From assembly GCA_002471665.1 (NCBI GenBank), contig DKQK01000026.1, positions 4,750 to 68,749 on the forward strand: a stretch of DNA of 64,000 nt, read 5' to 3'. The notes under the pieces are model-generated. The model was not told the origin of the DNA, did not search any database, and saw nothing but the letters and a program-made list of their open reading frames with translations. The position numbers were made by a program, and so were the translations under genes. Position 1 is the stretch's first letter; each line of letters begins with the position of its first letter. Shown piece by piece: positions 44,340 through 51,805 of this stretch. Source of the DNA: Gammaproteobacteria bacterium UBA7310 (lineage in GTDB: Bacteria; Pseudomonadota; Gammaproteobacteria; Pseudomonadales; Ketobacteraceae).

Positions 44340-44603
44340 AGTGGCTGCGTAATACGCCCTTCTATAGTGAATTGAATATAAGAATATACGGAACCGCCAG
44401 GCAGGAAAAGCATAAAAGTTCTTTAAGAACCTTTGTTCATTTTATTGCTGGTTTTAGTGTCGAAGGGTTTTACGCCCAGCATCCTTTGCGGTGCGGATCT
44501 TGCTGTCAAAAGACGTCATAACTTGTCGGACATTTTTACACAGCCCATCGGCTGTCGCTTTGTGATTTTCGATAAATCTATATAAATCATAGGGTTGTTG
44601 TTT

Positions 44604-44618
44604 TGGCACAGGGCCTGC
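44604..44618 (+). promoter_or_regulatory. Sigma-54 (-24/-12) promoter
   Basis: TGGCAC (44604-44609), five bases, then CTGC (44615-44618) followed by A matches the RpoN consensus TGGCAC-N5-TTGC with one mismatch and exact spacing; the base before is T, as the consensus prefers. It points into the gap between phoH and miaB where no protein gene lies on this strand. Start of transcription is expected near 44630. Confidence 0.7.
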
Positions 44619-44629
44619 ATAGGTTAGGT

Positions 44630-44768
44630 TGTTGTTACTGCTGATGCAACCTTCTGCCATTCGTGGCCGAATTCCTGGGGGAAAGCGAGCAGAAACCCGT
44701 TGGGGCACAACAGGGGGGCCGTTCCACAAAGGTTCATACTTTGCGTAACGGCCTCCGGGTTTCTTTTT
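44630..44768 (+). ncRNA. Candidate sigma-54-dependent small RNA
   Basis: The 494-base gap between ybeZ and miaB has no convincing protein gene. Downstream of the sigma-54 promoter, about 140 bases run to a structured terminator (44691-44768). The 5' part can form GGTTG/CAACC (44627-44631 with 44647-44651) and TTCC-TGGG-GGAA (44672-44683) hairpins. If the first terminator is read through, a second at 44801-44835 would give about 205 bases. I know of no RNA family at this position and cannot search for one; CrcZ and NrsZ are precedents for sigma-54-driven small RNAs in Pseudomonas. The rest of the gap (44340-44600) shows nothing else. Confidence 0.5.
44691..44768 (+). terminator. Three-way-junction hairpin with T tract
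   Basis: The outer stem AGAAACCCG (44691-44699) pairs with CGGGTTTCT (44756-44764). Inside lie a small hairpin GTTG/CAAC (44699-44702 with 44708-44711, competing for one base) and a 9-bp stem of 44715-44723 with 44747-44755, topped by CAAAG/CTTTG. CTTTTT (44763-44768) follows the outer stem. The T tract exists only in the + direction. Confidence 0.65.
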
Positions 44769-44800
44769 ATTTGCTGTAGCCGTAGAGGCAGTAACACATG

Positions 44801-44835
44801 AACGACCGGACAACCCATGTTGCCGGTCGTTTTTT
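44801..44835 (+). terminator. Terminator reading towards the miaB 3' end
   Basis: AACGACCGG (44801-44809) pairs with CCGGTCGTT (44822-44830), and inside it CAAC pairs with GTTG around CCAT. TTTTT follows to 44835. On the minus strand no T tract follows, so this hairpin is built to stop + strand transcripts just before they enter miaB antisense. Confidence 0.75.
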
Positions 44836-46171
44836 ATTCTGCCAACTCCACAAAGGTTCCCAACAGTGAGTTGGGTAAGGCCTGGTCGATACTGACCGCC
44901 ACAAATTTTCCGATCAGCTCATCGTCATCGTGGCGGAAGTTCACCACCCGATTGTTTTCAGTGCGCCCCTGCAGTTGTCCGGGATCTTTCTTGGAAATAC
45001 CATCCACCAGAATGACCTGCTGGCTACCCACCATGCGGCGGCTGATTTCCTGTGCGTTCTGGTTGATGCGGTGCTGCAGCAGGGCCAGGCGGCGCTTTTT
45101 CTCTGCCAGGGGGGTGTCGTCTGTCAGGTCCGCTGCGGGTGTCCCCGGGCGTGGGCTGTAAACGAAACTGAAACTCAGGTCGAAGCCAACGTCCTCAATG
45201 AGTGTCATGGTGGCGTTGAAATCTTCTTCCGTTTCGCCGGGGAAACCAATGATGAAATCCGAGGACAGGCTGATGCCCGGCCGGTTGGCTTCAATACGCC
45301 GAATCTTGGCCAGGTAGTCCGCACGGGAATGGCCCCGTTTCATGGCACTTAATATGCGATCCGAGCCGCTTTGCACCGGCAGGTGCAGGTGGCTCACCAG
45401 TTTCGGCTCGCGGGCGTAAACATCGATCAGGGAATCGGTGAATTCCACCGGGTGGCTGGTGGTAAAGCGAATGCGGCCAATGCCGGGAACCCGTGCGATA
45501 TGCTCGATCAGTTCCGCCAGATCCATCGGGTCGCCGTCCCGGTTTTCACCCCGGTATGCGTTCACATTCTGGCCCAGCAGGTTGACCTCGCGCACGCCCA
45601 GCCCTGCCAGGTGCTGAACTTCTTTCATCACGTCTTCGAAGCGGCGGCTGATCTCTTCGCCGCGGGTATAGGGCACTACACAGAACGTACAGTATTTGGA
45701 GCAACCTTCCATGATGGACACAAAGGCTTTGGGGCCGTCCACGCTGGGCTCCGGTAACTTGTCGAATTTCTCGATCTCGGGGAAACTGACATCCACCACC
45801 GCCTCGTGGGTGATGTCCACCGTTTCGATCATAGTGGGCAACCGGTGCAGGGTTTGGGGGCCAAACACCATGTCCACATAGGGGGCCCGATCCCGGATGG
45901 CGTCCCCTTCCTGGCTGGCCACGCAGCCGCCCACGCCAATGACCAGCTGCGGGTTGCGCTCCTTCAGCTTTTTCCAGCGCCCCAGTTGGTGAAACACCTT
46001 CTCCTGGGCTTTCTCCCGAATCGAGCAGGTATTCAACAACAGAACGTCTGCCTCCTCGGCGCTGTCAGTGAGTTCCAGTTGATAGGAGGCGCCCAGCAGA
46101 TCCGCCATACGATTGGAGTCGTATTCGTTCATTTGGCAGCCATGGGTTTCAATAAAGAGTTTTTTGCGCAT
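44834..46171 (-). CDS. miaB: tRNA-2-methylthio-N6-dimethylallyladenosine synthase MiaB
   Basis: MiaB is a radical-SAM methylthiotransferase that modifies A37 of tRNAs reading UNN codons. The protein has 445 residues from the ATG at 46171, chosen because it gives the usual MRKKLFIETHGCQMNEYDSN start; an in-frame start at 46234 would add 21 atypical residues. The first cluster is bound by Cys12, Cys49 and Cys83 and the radical-SAM cluster by Cys157, Cys161 and Cys164 (CSKYCTFC). A C-terminal TRAM domain ends the protein. It is transcribed on its own. Confidence 0.97.
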   Translation of the reverse strand: MRKKLFIETHGCQMNEYDSNRMADLLGASYQLELTDSAEEADVLLLNTCSIREKAQEKVFHQLGRWKKLKERNPQLVIGVGGCVASQEGDAIRDRAPYVDMVFGPQTLHRLPTMIETVDITHEAVVDVSFPEIEKFDKLPEPSVDGPKAFVSIMEGCSKYCTFCVVPYTRGEEISRRFEDVMKEVQHLAGLGVREVNLLGQNVNAYRGENRDGDPMDLAELIEHIARVPGIGRIRFTTSHPVEFTDSLIDVYAREPKLVSHLHLPVQSGSDRILSAMKRGHSRADYLAKIRRIEANRPGISLSSDFIIGFPGETEEDFNATMTLIEDVGFDLSFSFVYSPRPGTPAADLTDDTPLAEKKRRLALLQHRINQNAQEISRRMVGSQQVILVDGISKKDPGQLQGRTENNRVVNFRHDDDELIGKFVAVSIDQALPNSLLGTFVELAE

Positions 46172-46205
46172 GATCCACTTCAGTCCGAGCCAGTGCGGGA
46201 GGCGA

Positions 46206-46234
46206 ATTATACAGGGGATGGCGGCGCTTTTCAC
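46206..46234 (-). promoter_or_regulatory. miaB promoter
   Basis: On the minus strand a perfect TATAAT (46206-46211) lies 34 bases before the miaB start codon. The -35 region (GTGAAA, 46229-46234, 17-base spacer) is poor. Confidence 0.5.
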
Positions 46235-46237
46235 AGT

Positions 46238-46265
46238 TTGTCTTGACCGCCTTATAGGTTAGTAT
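46238..46265 (+). promoter_or_regulatory. Possible promoter of the SCO1-PCuAC genes
   Basis: TTGTCT (46238-46243), a 16-base spacer, and TAGTAT (46260-46265) form a moderate sigma-70 promoter 60 bases before the SCO1 start. Confidence 0.45.
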
Positions 46266-46324
46266 CGAGGCAGTCGATGACTGGTTATAAACCACCTAAA
46301 AAACAACAACCTAAGGATGTAACG

Positions 46325-46885
46325 ATGGTGTGGAAGACATTTGCCTGGCTGCTGATAAGCCTGCCGGCCCTGGCCGGGGCCGCTGAATTACCCATTAACA
46401 CCAAGTTGGGGGGCGATTTTGAGCTGCCGTCTACCGTGGCGACAACCAGCCGTCTGAGCGACTTCAAGGGTAAGGTGGTGTTGTTGAATTTCGGTTACAC
46501 CAGTTGTCCGGACGTCTGCCCCATGGTGTTGAACCGCATGGCGGCGGTGCTCAATGAGCTGGAACAAAGCCGCGCCCAGGTACAGCCGGTGTTTGTCACC
46601 TTCGATCCTGAACGGGATACGGTGGAACGCATGCAGCAGTATCTGAACTACTTTGGCAAGGATTTTGTGGGCTTCACCGGTACCCGCGAGCAACTGGCGG
46701 CAGTGGCCCGGCAATATGGTGTGATCGCCATTGCCCAGCAATCCGATTCCGCCGCGGGTACTCTGTATACCCACAGTGACTATATCTATTTGTTGGATCA
46801 GCAGGGCCGGGTACGAGCCCTGTTTGCGAAAAGTGATACCATCGACAAAATGGTGGAAGACGTGGAATCCCTGTTGGAGGATTGA
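46325..46885 (+). CDS. SCO1/SenC-family copper chaperone
   Basis: The 186-residue protein has an N-terminal signal peptide or anchor (MVWKTFAWLLISLPALAGAA) and a thioredoxin-like fold with the copper motif CPDVC (Cys61, Cys65) and the third ligand His150 (TLYTHSDY). SCO proteins deliver copper to the CuA site of cytochrome c oxidase and act as thiol reductants. AAGGA (46312-46316) fits the ATG at 46325 well; an earlier ATG at 46277 would bury the signal peptide. It is followed at 5 bases by a PCuAC gene, the usual copper-delivery pair. Confidence 0.93.
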   Translation: MVWKTFAWLLISLPALAGAAELPINTKLGGDFELPSTVATTSRLSDFKGKVVLLNFGYTSCPDVCPMVLNRMAAVLNELEQSRAQVQPVFVTFDPERDTVERMQQYLNYFGKDFVGFTGTREQLAAVARQYGVIAIAQQSDSAAGTLYTHSDYIYLLDQQGRVRALFAKSDTIDKMVEDVESLLED

Positions 46886-46890
46886 AGTTG

Positions 46891-47340
46891 ATGAAGAAGT
46901 GGTTGTTGGTGTTGTTGTTGGGAGTGTCCGCTCCGGTATGGGCAGACGGGTTATCGGTAGAGCAGGGCTGGGTGCGTCTGGTGCCGCCGGTCAGTCCCAA
47001 TACGGCAGGTTATCTGATGCTGCATAACGGAGGCGATCAAAACCGGAATCTGGTGGCGGTGAAAAGCCCCGTGGCGGAGGCAGTGGAAATGCATACGGTG
47101 GTGGAGCAGGATGGTGCCATGAGTATGCAGCAGTTGCAGAGCATAGCGGTGCCGGCTGAGGATTGTGTGATGTTTGAACCGGGCGCTAATCACATTATGT
47201 TTATCGGTCTGAAGCAGCCGCTACAAGAAGGCGACACGGTGCCATTGACGTTGATCTTCGAGGATGGTGAGAACCTAAGCGTCAGTCTGCCGGTGAAACG
47301 CGGCCAGAATGATGCCCATCAGCATCATCACCATCATTGA
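46891..47340 (+). CDS. Periplasmic copper chaperone PCuAC
   Basis: The 149-residue precursor has a signal peptide (1-18, PVWA cleavage) and a PCu_A/C domain. The Cu(I) site matches the family pattern H(M)X10MX21HXM exactly: Met67/His68, Met79, His101 and Met103. The protein ends in AHQHHHHH, a His-rich tail that could bind Cu(II), as in other PCuAC proteins. The start is the ATG at 46891, 10 bases after GGAGG. It is coupled to SCO1, with which it loads copper into CuA. Confidence 0.94.
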   Translation: MKKWLLVLLLGVSAPVWADGLSVEQGWVRLVPPVSPNTAGYLMLHNGGDQNRNLVAVKSPVAEAVEMHTVVEQDGAMSMQQLQSIAVPAEDCVMFEPGANHIMFIGLKQPLQEGDTVPLTLIFEDGENLSVSLPVKRGQNDAHQHHHHH

Positions 47341-47349
47341 GGCCAGTGC

Positions 47350-48183
47350 ATGAAGCAGGTTCCCGGATTTGAGGAATTTCGATTTGCTTACGGCGGCTTT
47401 ACTCATCGGGTGTTGCGCAAAGGGGATGGCCAGCAACCCGGTGTGCTGATTATCCAGGAACTCCCGGGCATCACCCGGGAGACCATTGAGCTGGCTGAAC
47501 GGTTGCACAGGGATGGTTTTACAGTGTATTTGCCGGTGTTGTTCGGGCAACCGGATTCACCGTTCGAGCCGTTGAAGAACCTGGCCAAAGTCTGTGTCAG
47601 TTTTGAATTCCGGGTGCTGGCCAACCGGCGCCGGGGGCCGGTGGCGGATTGGTTGCGGGCGCTGTGCCGACGAATGCAGGCAGAGTGCGGTGACATACCG
47701 GTGGGTGCCATCGGCATGTGTTTTACGGGCGGCTTTGCCCTGACGCTGATGGTGGATGACGCGGTGGCGGCGCCGGTGTCCTGCCAACCCGGTAATATGG
47801 ACGGCATGGTGGGCAAACAGGCGCGCCGCAGCCTGGGCGTGACGGCAACCGATATGGCCGCCGCCCGCAAGCGTTCACAGGAGCAGGGCGTGCCGGTGAT
47901 GGGGATGCGCTTCAGCAACGACGTTATGTGCCCCCGGGCCCGCTTTGATTATCTTCAGGATCAGTTTGGGGATAACTTCAGGCGTATTGAGATTGATTCC
48001 TCCCTGTTCAATAAACACCGGATACCGCCCTGGGCGCACTCGGTATTGACGCTGGATTTTGTCGATAAACCGGATCATCCCACCCGCCAGGCATACGATC
48101 AGATGGTGGGGTTTTTTCGTGAGCGGCTTCACAAAAATGGTGCCACCCAGGATGGATGCACAGAGATGGGCCATACTGATTAA
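47350..48183 (+). CDS. Dienelactone hydrolase family protein
   Basis: The 277-residue protein has the dienelactone-hydrolase fold with Glu37 (IQELPGI), nucleophile Cys124 (GAIGMCFTGGFAL), Asp191 and His230 (WAHSVLT), matching the Cys-Asp-His arrangement of DLH. The substrate is unknown; the N-terminal GEEFRFAYGGFTHRV and Arg-rich stretch are unlike clc-type DLH, so chlorocatechol metabolism should not be assumed. It starts 9 bases after the PCuAC stop and may be cotranscribed. Confidence 0.88.
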   Translation: MKQVPGFEEFRFAYGGFTHRVLRKGDGQQPGVLIIQELPGITRETIELAERLHRDGFTVYLPVLFGQPDSPFEPLKNLAKVCVSFEFRVLANRRRGPVADWLRALCRRMQAECGDIPVGAIGMCFTGGFALTLMVDDAVAAPVSCQPGNMDGMVGKQARRSLGVTATDMAAARKRSQEQGVPVMGMRFSNDVMCPRARFDYLQDQFGDNFRRIEIDSSLFNKHRIPPWAHSVLTLDFVDKPDHPTRQAYDQMVGFFRERLHKNGATQDGCTEMGHTD

Positions 48184-48318
48184 AGAGTTACGACTGCGGC
48201 CAGCAAAGTGAACAGACTTGTTGGCCGTTGTAACAATTCAAAAAAATATCCCCGAATTCGGATTTAGATGTCAGCGCATCTGACTTCAGGGCCTTGGGGT
48301 GAAATAAGGAGAACAATC

Positions 48319-49215
48319 ATGACGCGAGCCCTTTGCTTCGGTGCACTGTTGTGCGCTATTTCAATGCTGTCCACCCCGCTGCAGGCCGAAGAGCCACAGG
48401 CTCCGGATGAGCAGGCGCAGATCCAGGCCTGGATCGAAAACTTTGAAGCCGGTCTTGACCGTCAGACCGGGACCATCGCCCTGCCGAATGGGGTTGCCAG
48501 CCTGAATGTGCCTGATGGGTTTTATTATTTGTCACCGCAGGATTCCCAACGGGTGCTGGTGGAGGCCTGGGGTAATCCCGAAGGTGAACCACCTCTGGGT
48601 ATGCTGTTTCCCGCCGACAAGTCACCTCTGGATGCCGATTCCTGGGGGGTTACCATTGAGTACAGTGAAGACGGCTATGTGTCCGATGACGATGCCCATG
48701 AGATTGATTTCAACGAACTGCTGGCTGACATGAAGAGTAGCACCCAGCAGGAAAGTGCAGAACGCGTCCGCCTGGGTTACGAGCCCATTGAGCTGATCGA
48801 TTGGGCCGCGCAGCCCTACTACGATGGTGTGGACCATAAGCTGCACTGGGCACAGGAACTGAAATTTGGTGATGCCCAAGACCATACACTCAATTACAAC
48901 ATCAGGGTGCTGGGCCGCAAAGGTTACCTGTTGATGAATTTCATTGCCGACATGAATCAACTACCGGAGATCAACCAGAACGTGGACAGTGTACTGGCCA
49001 TGGCCAGCTTCAACGACGGCTACCGCTACGATGAGTTTGATCCGGAATACGACACCTATGCAGCCTATGGTATCGGCGGCCTGGTGGCCGGAAAAGTGCT
49101 GGCAAAAACCGGCCTTCTGGCTGGGCTGCTGCTGTTCCTGAAAAAGTTTGGTGTAATCATACTTGCCGCTGGTGGCGGCCTGCTGGTGAAGTTGTTCAAG
49201 GGTAGTAAAGCCTGA
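48319..49215 (+). CDS. DUF2167 membrane protein
   Basis: The 298-residue precursor begins at the ATG at 48319 (AAGGAGAA at 48306-48313) with a signal peptide (cleavage near LQAEE). A soluble domain (about 35-245) holds TGTIALPNGVASLNVPDGFYYL and WGVTIEYSEDGYVSDDDAHEIDF. Two hydrophobic segments with glycines follow near the C-terminus (about 248-293), ending in a basic tail. DUF2167 proteins are found mainly in proteobacteria and have no established function. It stands alone between dienelactone hydrolase and the convergent pirin gene. Confidence 0.85.
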   Translation: MTRALCFGALLCAISMLSTPLQAEEPQAPDEQAQIQAWIENFEAGLDRQTGTIALPNGVASLNVPDGFYYLSPQDSQRVLVEAWGNPEGEPPLGMLFPADKSPLDADSWGVTIEYSEDGYVSDDDAHEIDFNELLADMKSSTQQESAERVRLGYEPIELIDWAAQPYYDGVDHKLHWAQELKFGDAQDHTLNYNIRVLGRKGYLLMNFIADMNQLPEINQNVDSVLAMASFNDGYRYDEFDPEYDTYAAYGIGGLVAGKVLAKTGLLAGLLLFLKKFGVIILAAGGGLLVKLFKGSKA

Positions 49216-49244
49216 TCTCCGCTCAAGCGTGGGTGGCGGCCAGG

Positions 49245-50084
49245 CTATTCGGCAACCAGGGTGCCGGCCTGGTAATCCTGGATGGCCGTTTCAATCTGCT
49301 GGCGGCTGTTCATAACAAACGGACCGTATTGCACCACAGGTTCCGCCAATGGCTTGCCTGCCAACAGTAAAAGCCGGGCGCTGTTGGCGGTGCGCAGGGT
49401 GATCTCGCCGCGATGCTCCAGGCTCACCAGCTGTGCTTCCCGCAGCGGTTCCCCTGCCACCTCCACTTTGCCTTCATAGAGATAAAGCAGACAGGCCATG
49501 GCCGCATCCAGCGGCAACACCAAAGGTGCATCACCCTTCATTTCTATATCCCACACCTGCGGCGCGGTGGCCCGGTTTCTGATCGGGCCGGAAATGATCT
49601 CTGTGCCCACCGTGAGGTTGCCACCCAGGACACGGATCAGGTGTTTACCTACCAACACGGTTGGAATGTCGCCTGGTTCCAGATTGTGGTACTCAGCAGC
49701 CCGCATTTTTTCAGCAGCCGGTAAGTTCAGCCACAGTTGAAAACCGTGGAAGGCGCCGTCCTGCTGCAGGGGCATTTCGGAATGGATGACCCCCCGTCCC
49801 GCCGTCATCCATTGTGCGCCGCCGCTTGAGATTACACCGCGGTTGCCCATGTGATCCTGATGTTCCAGTTGGCCTTGTCGCATATAGGTAATGGATTCAA
49901 AGCCACGGTGGGGATGGGCAGGGAAGCCGGCTGCGTAATCACTGCCATCTTCGGATCGGATTTCATCCAGCATCAGAAACGGGTCCATCACCGAATAATC
50001 CCCGGTGGGGACAACCCGTTTGATTTTGACGCCGGCTCCGTCAGATGCCGGACGGGCAGGGATGCAATGTCGGATGGTCGTCAT
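49245..50084 (-). CDS. Pirin family protein
   Basis: The 279-residue double-cupin protein has the pirin signatures VMDPFLMLDEI and FPAHPHRGFESITYM with metal-binding His residues, then MTAGRGVIHSEMP in the N-terminal cupin. AGGAG is well placed before the ATG. Some bacterial pirins have quercetinase activity; the substrate here is open. It is 53 bases downstream of the azoreductase gene in the same direction, so both are probably under the LysR regulator. Confidence 0.94.
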   Translation of the reverse strand: MTTIRHCIPARPASDGAGVKIKRVVPTGDYSVMDPFLMLDEIRSEDGSDYAAGFPAHPHRGFESITYMRQGQLEHQDHMGNRGVISSGGAQWMTAGRGVIHSEMPLQQDGAFHGFQLWLNLPAAEKMRAAEYHNLEPGDIPTVLVGKHLIRVLGGNLTVGTEIISGPIRNRATAPQVWDIEMKGDAPLVLPLDAAMACLLYLYEGKVEVAGEPLREAQLVSLEHRGEITLRTANSARLLLLAGKPLAEPVVQYGPFVMNSRQQIETAIQDYQAGTLVAE

Positions 50085-50137
50085 GGCCGCTTCTCCTCTG
50101 GGTGTGCCGGATGGGATATCCGGGTGGTTGCTGTGCT

Positions 50138-50740
50138 TTATGACTCCAGTAACTGGTTAATTTCCTGTTTCGCCTGATCGATGATTGCCGGTGCCTGCTC
50201 AGCGTTCATGTTCAGCTTCTCCGCCAGCACGAATTCCACATCCGTTATGCCGAGAAAGCCCAGGAACATTTTCAGGTAGGGTGTCTGGGTATCATTGGAG
50301 GTTCCTGCGTAGGCGCCGCCGCGGGCTCCCAACACATACGCCTTGGTATTCTTCACCAGGCCTACGGGGCCATTTTCAGTGTAATTGAAGGTGGTTCCGG
50401 CCCGTGCCACCTGATCAATCCAGGCTTTCAGGGTGGAGGGGATTCCGAAGTTGTACATGGGCACGCTCAACACCAGAACGTCCGTATTCATCAACTCTTC
50501 AACCAGGGTGTCCCCCAGCTGCGCTCGCTCCTGTTGTGCTTCGCTCCGCTCGTCGGCAGCCGTGATATTGGCTTGAAAGGTTTCCGCGTCCAAATGGGGA
50601 ACAGGATCCTTGGCCAAATCCCGTACTGTGACGGAAGCGTCGGGGTGCCGGGCGGACATTTGCTCGAGGAAATGCTGCGCCAACTCGCTGGATTTTCCAT
50701 TGTCGCCGAAGATGCTGCTGCTGATGTGAAGAATGTTCAT
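50138..50740 (-). CDS. azoR: FMN-dependent NADH:quinone oxidoreductase (azoreductase)
   Basis: The 200-residue flavodoxin-like protein has the AzoR/AcpD pattern: MNILHISSSIFGDNGKSSELAQ at the start, LVLSVPMYNFGIPSTLKAWIDQVARAGTTFNYTENGP in the middle and ARGGAYAG. AzoR enzymes reduce quinones and azo compounds and protect from thiol stress. The ATG at 50740 is preferred over TTG at 50746 because AAGGAGC is correctly spaced. It is divergent from lysR, a typical quinone-responsive layout. Confidence 0.94.
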   Translation of the reverse strand: MNILHISSSIFGDNGKSSELAQHFLEQMSARHPDASVTVRDLAKDPVPHLDAETFQANITAADERSEAQQERAQLGDTLVEELMNTDVLVLSVPMYNFGIPSTLKAWIDQVARAGTTFNYTENGPVGLVKNTKAYVLGARGGAYAGTSNDTQTPYLKMFLGFLGITDVEFVLAEKLNMNAEQAPAIIDQAKQEINQLLES

Positions 50741-50787
50741 GGTCAAGCTCCTTGTGGGTCATGATCTCGATGGATGTGTGTAATGAT

Positions 50788-50848
50788 AAATCGAATAATT
50801 TGAATTAAAATACGATAAATTCGCTAAAAATATTCGAACATTTCGATT
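50788..50848. promoter_or_regulatory. AT-rich regulatory region with repeated TCGAA/TTCGA elements
   Basis: The space between azoR and lysR contains AATCGAA (50789-50795), TTCGAA (50833-50838) and TTCGATT (50842-50848), partly in inverted orientation and close to the lysR start. They could be binding sites for the LysR-type protein, which usually regulates a divergent target and itself. No single perfect T-N11-A box was identified. Confidence 0.35.
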
Positions 50849-50860
50849 GGTGGAGGCCCT

Positions 50861-51805
50861 ATGCCGGCAACACAGGTACCCAGAGTGACGCTGGAACAAT
50901 GGCGCGCGTTTCAAGCGGTGGTGGAGTGCGGCGGCTACGCCCAGGCCGCTCAGGCGATCCATAAAACCCAGTCCACCCTCAGCTATTCTATTCAGAAGCT
51001 GGAGCAGTCGCTGGGGGTACAAGTGCTGGAAGTGAAAGGGCGCAAAGCCCACCTTACCAGTGCGGGAGAGGTGCTGCTGCGACGCTCGCGTCAGTTGTTG
51101 GACAGCGCGCTGTCCCTGGAGACCATCGCCGACAACCTGTCCCGAGGTATCGAGGCGCGCCTGGATCTGGCGGTGGAAGTGGTGTTTCCCTACGATGAGC
51201 TGCTTTGCGTGCTGGCGGAATTTTCCCGGGGCTTTCCCGATACCCGGGTCGAGCTGGTGGAATCCGTGCTCTCCGGCGGGCACGATCTGTTGTTGTCCGG
51301 GTTGGTGGACATACTGGTGTCAACGGTGGTCCCCCAGGGTTTTGTCGGGGAGCCTTTGCTGCGGCTGGAATTCGTTTGCGTAACCAGTCCGGATCATCCC
51401 CTGCAGCAATTGGGCCGCGCCGTGACGCTGCAGGATCTGAAACAGCATCGGCAAATGGTGACGCGGGATTCCGGGCCTCAGCGGCGCTTCAGCGCTCCCT
51501 GGCTGGAGGCGGAGCAGCGCTGGACGGTGAGTAACATCACCACCTCCATTCGTGCCATCAAAAGTGGTTTAGGGTTCGCCTGGGTGCCGCGACTGCAGGT
51601 GGCGGAGGAATTAAACGCCGGTACCCTGAAGCCGGTGAATATGGAAGAGGGCGGGCATCGCTACGGGCAGCTGTATTTGGTGTATAAAGATAAGGATGCA
51701 GCGGGCCCAGCGGCTCGGTTTCTCACCCAGTTGCTTCTGGATCGCTGTCGTAATATGAAATCACTGCAACCCAGGGGAGAGGACTTTGATCTTAAAATGG
51801 ATTAG
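50861..51805 (+). CDS. LysR-family transcriptional regulator
   Basis: The 314-residue protein has an N-terminal winged helix-turn-helix (about 10-70, LEQWRAFQAVVECGGYAQAAQAIHKTQSTLSYSIQKLEQSLG) and a substrate-binding effector domain with VSNITTSIRAIKSGLGFAWVP. GGAGG lies about 8 bases before the ATG. The divergent azoreductase-pirin operon is the expected target. Its 3' end overlaps the next gene by 20 bases. Confidence 0.95.
   Translation: MPATQVPRVTLEQWRAFQAVVECGGYAQAAQAIHKTQSTLSYSIQKLEQSLGVQVLEVKGRKAHLTSAGEVLLRRSRQLLDSALSLETIADNLSRGIEARLDLAVEVVFPYDELLCVLAEFSRGFPDTRVELVESVLSGGHDLLLSGLVDILVSTVVPQGFVGEPLLRLEFVCVTSPDHPLQQLGRAVTLQDLKQHRQMVTRDSGPQRRFSAPWLEAEQRWTVSNITTSIRAIKSGLGFAWVPRLQVAEELNAGTLKPVNMEEGGHRYGQLYLVYKDKDAAGPAARFLTQLLLDRCRNMKSLQPRGEDFDLKMD

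Noticed and set aside
44454..44813. A 119-codon minus-strand open frame between miaB and phoH
   Set aside because: It runs through the hairpins and T tract of the putative RNA, has no good ribosome binding site, and its product is not like any family I know. Chance openness fits better.
48187..48236. Imperfect inverted repeat after the dienelactone hydrolase gene as a terminator
   Set aside because: The arms are interrupted by several mismatches and are followed by A residues, not T.
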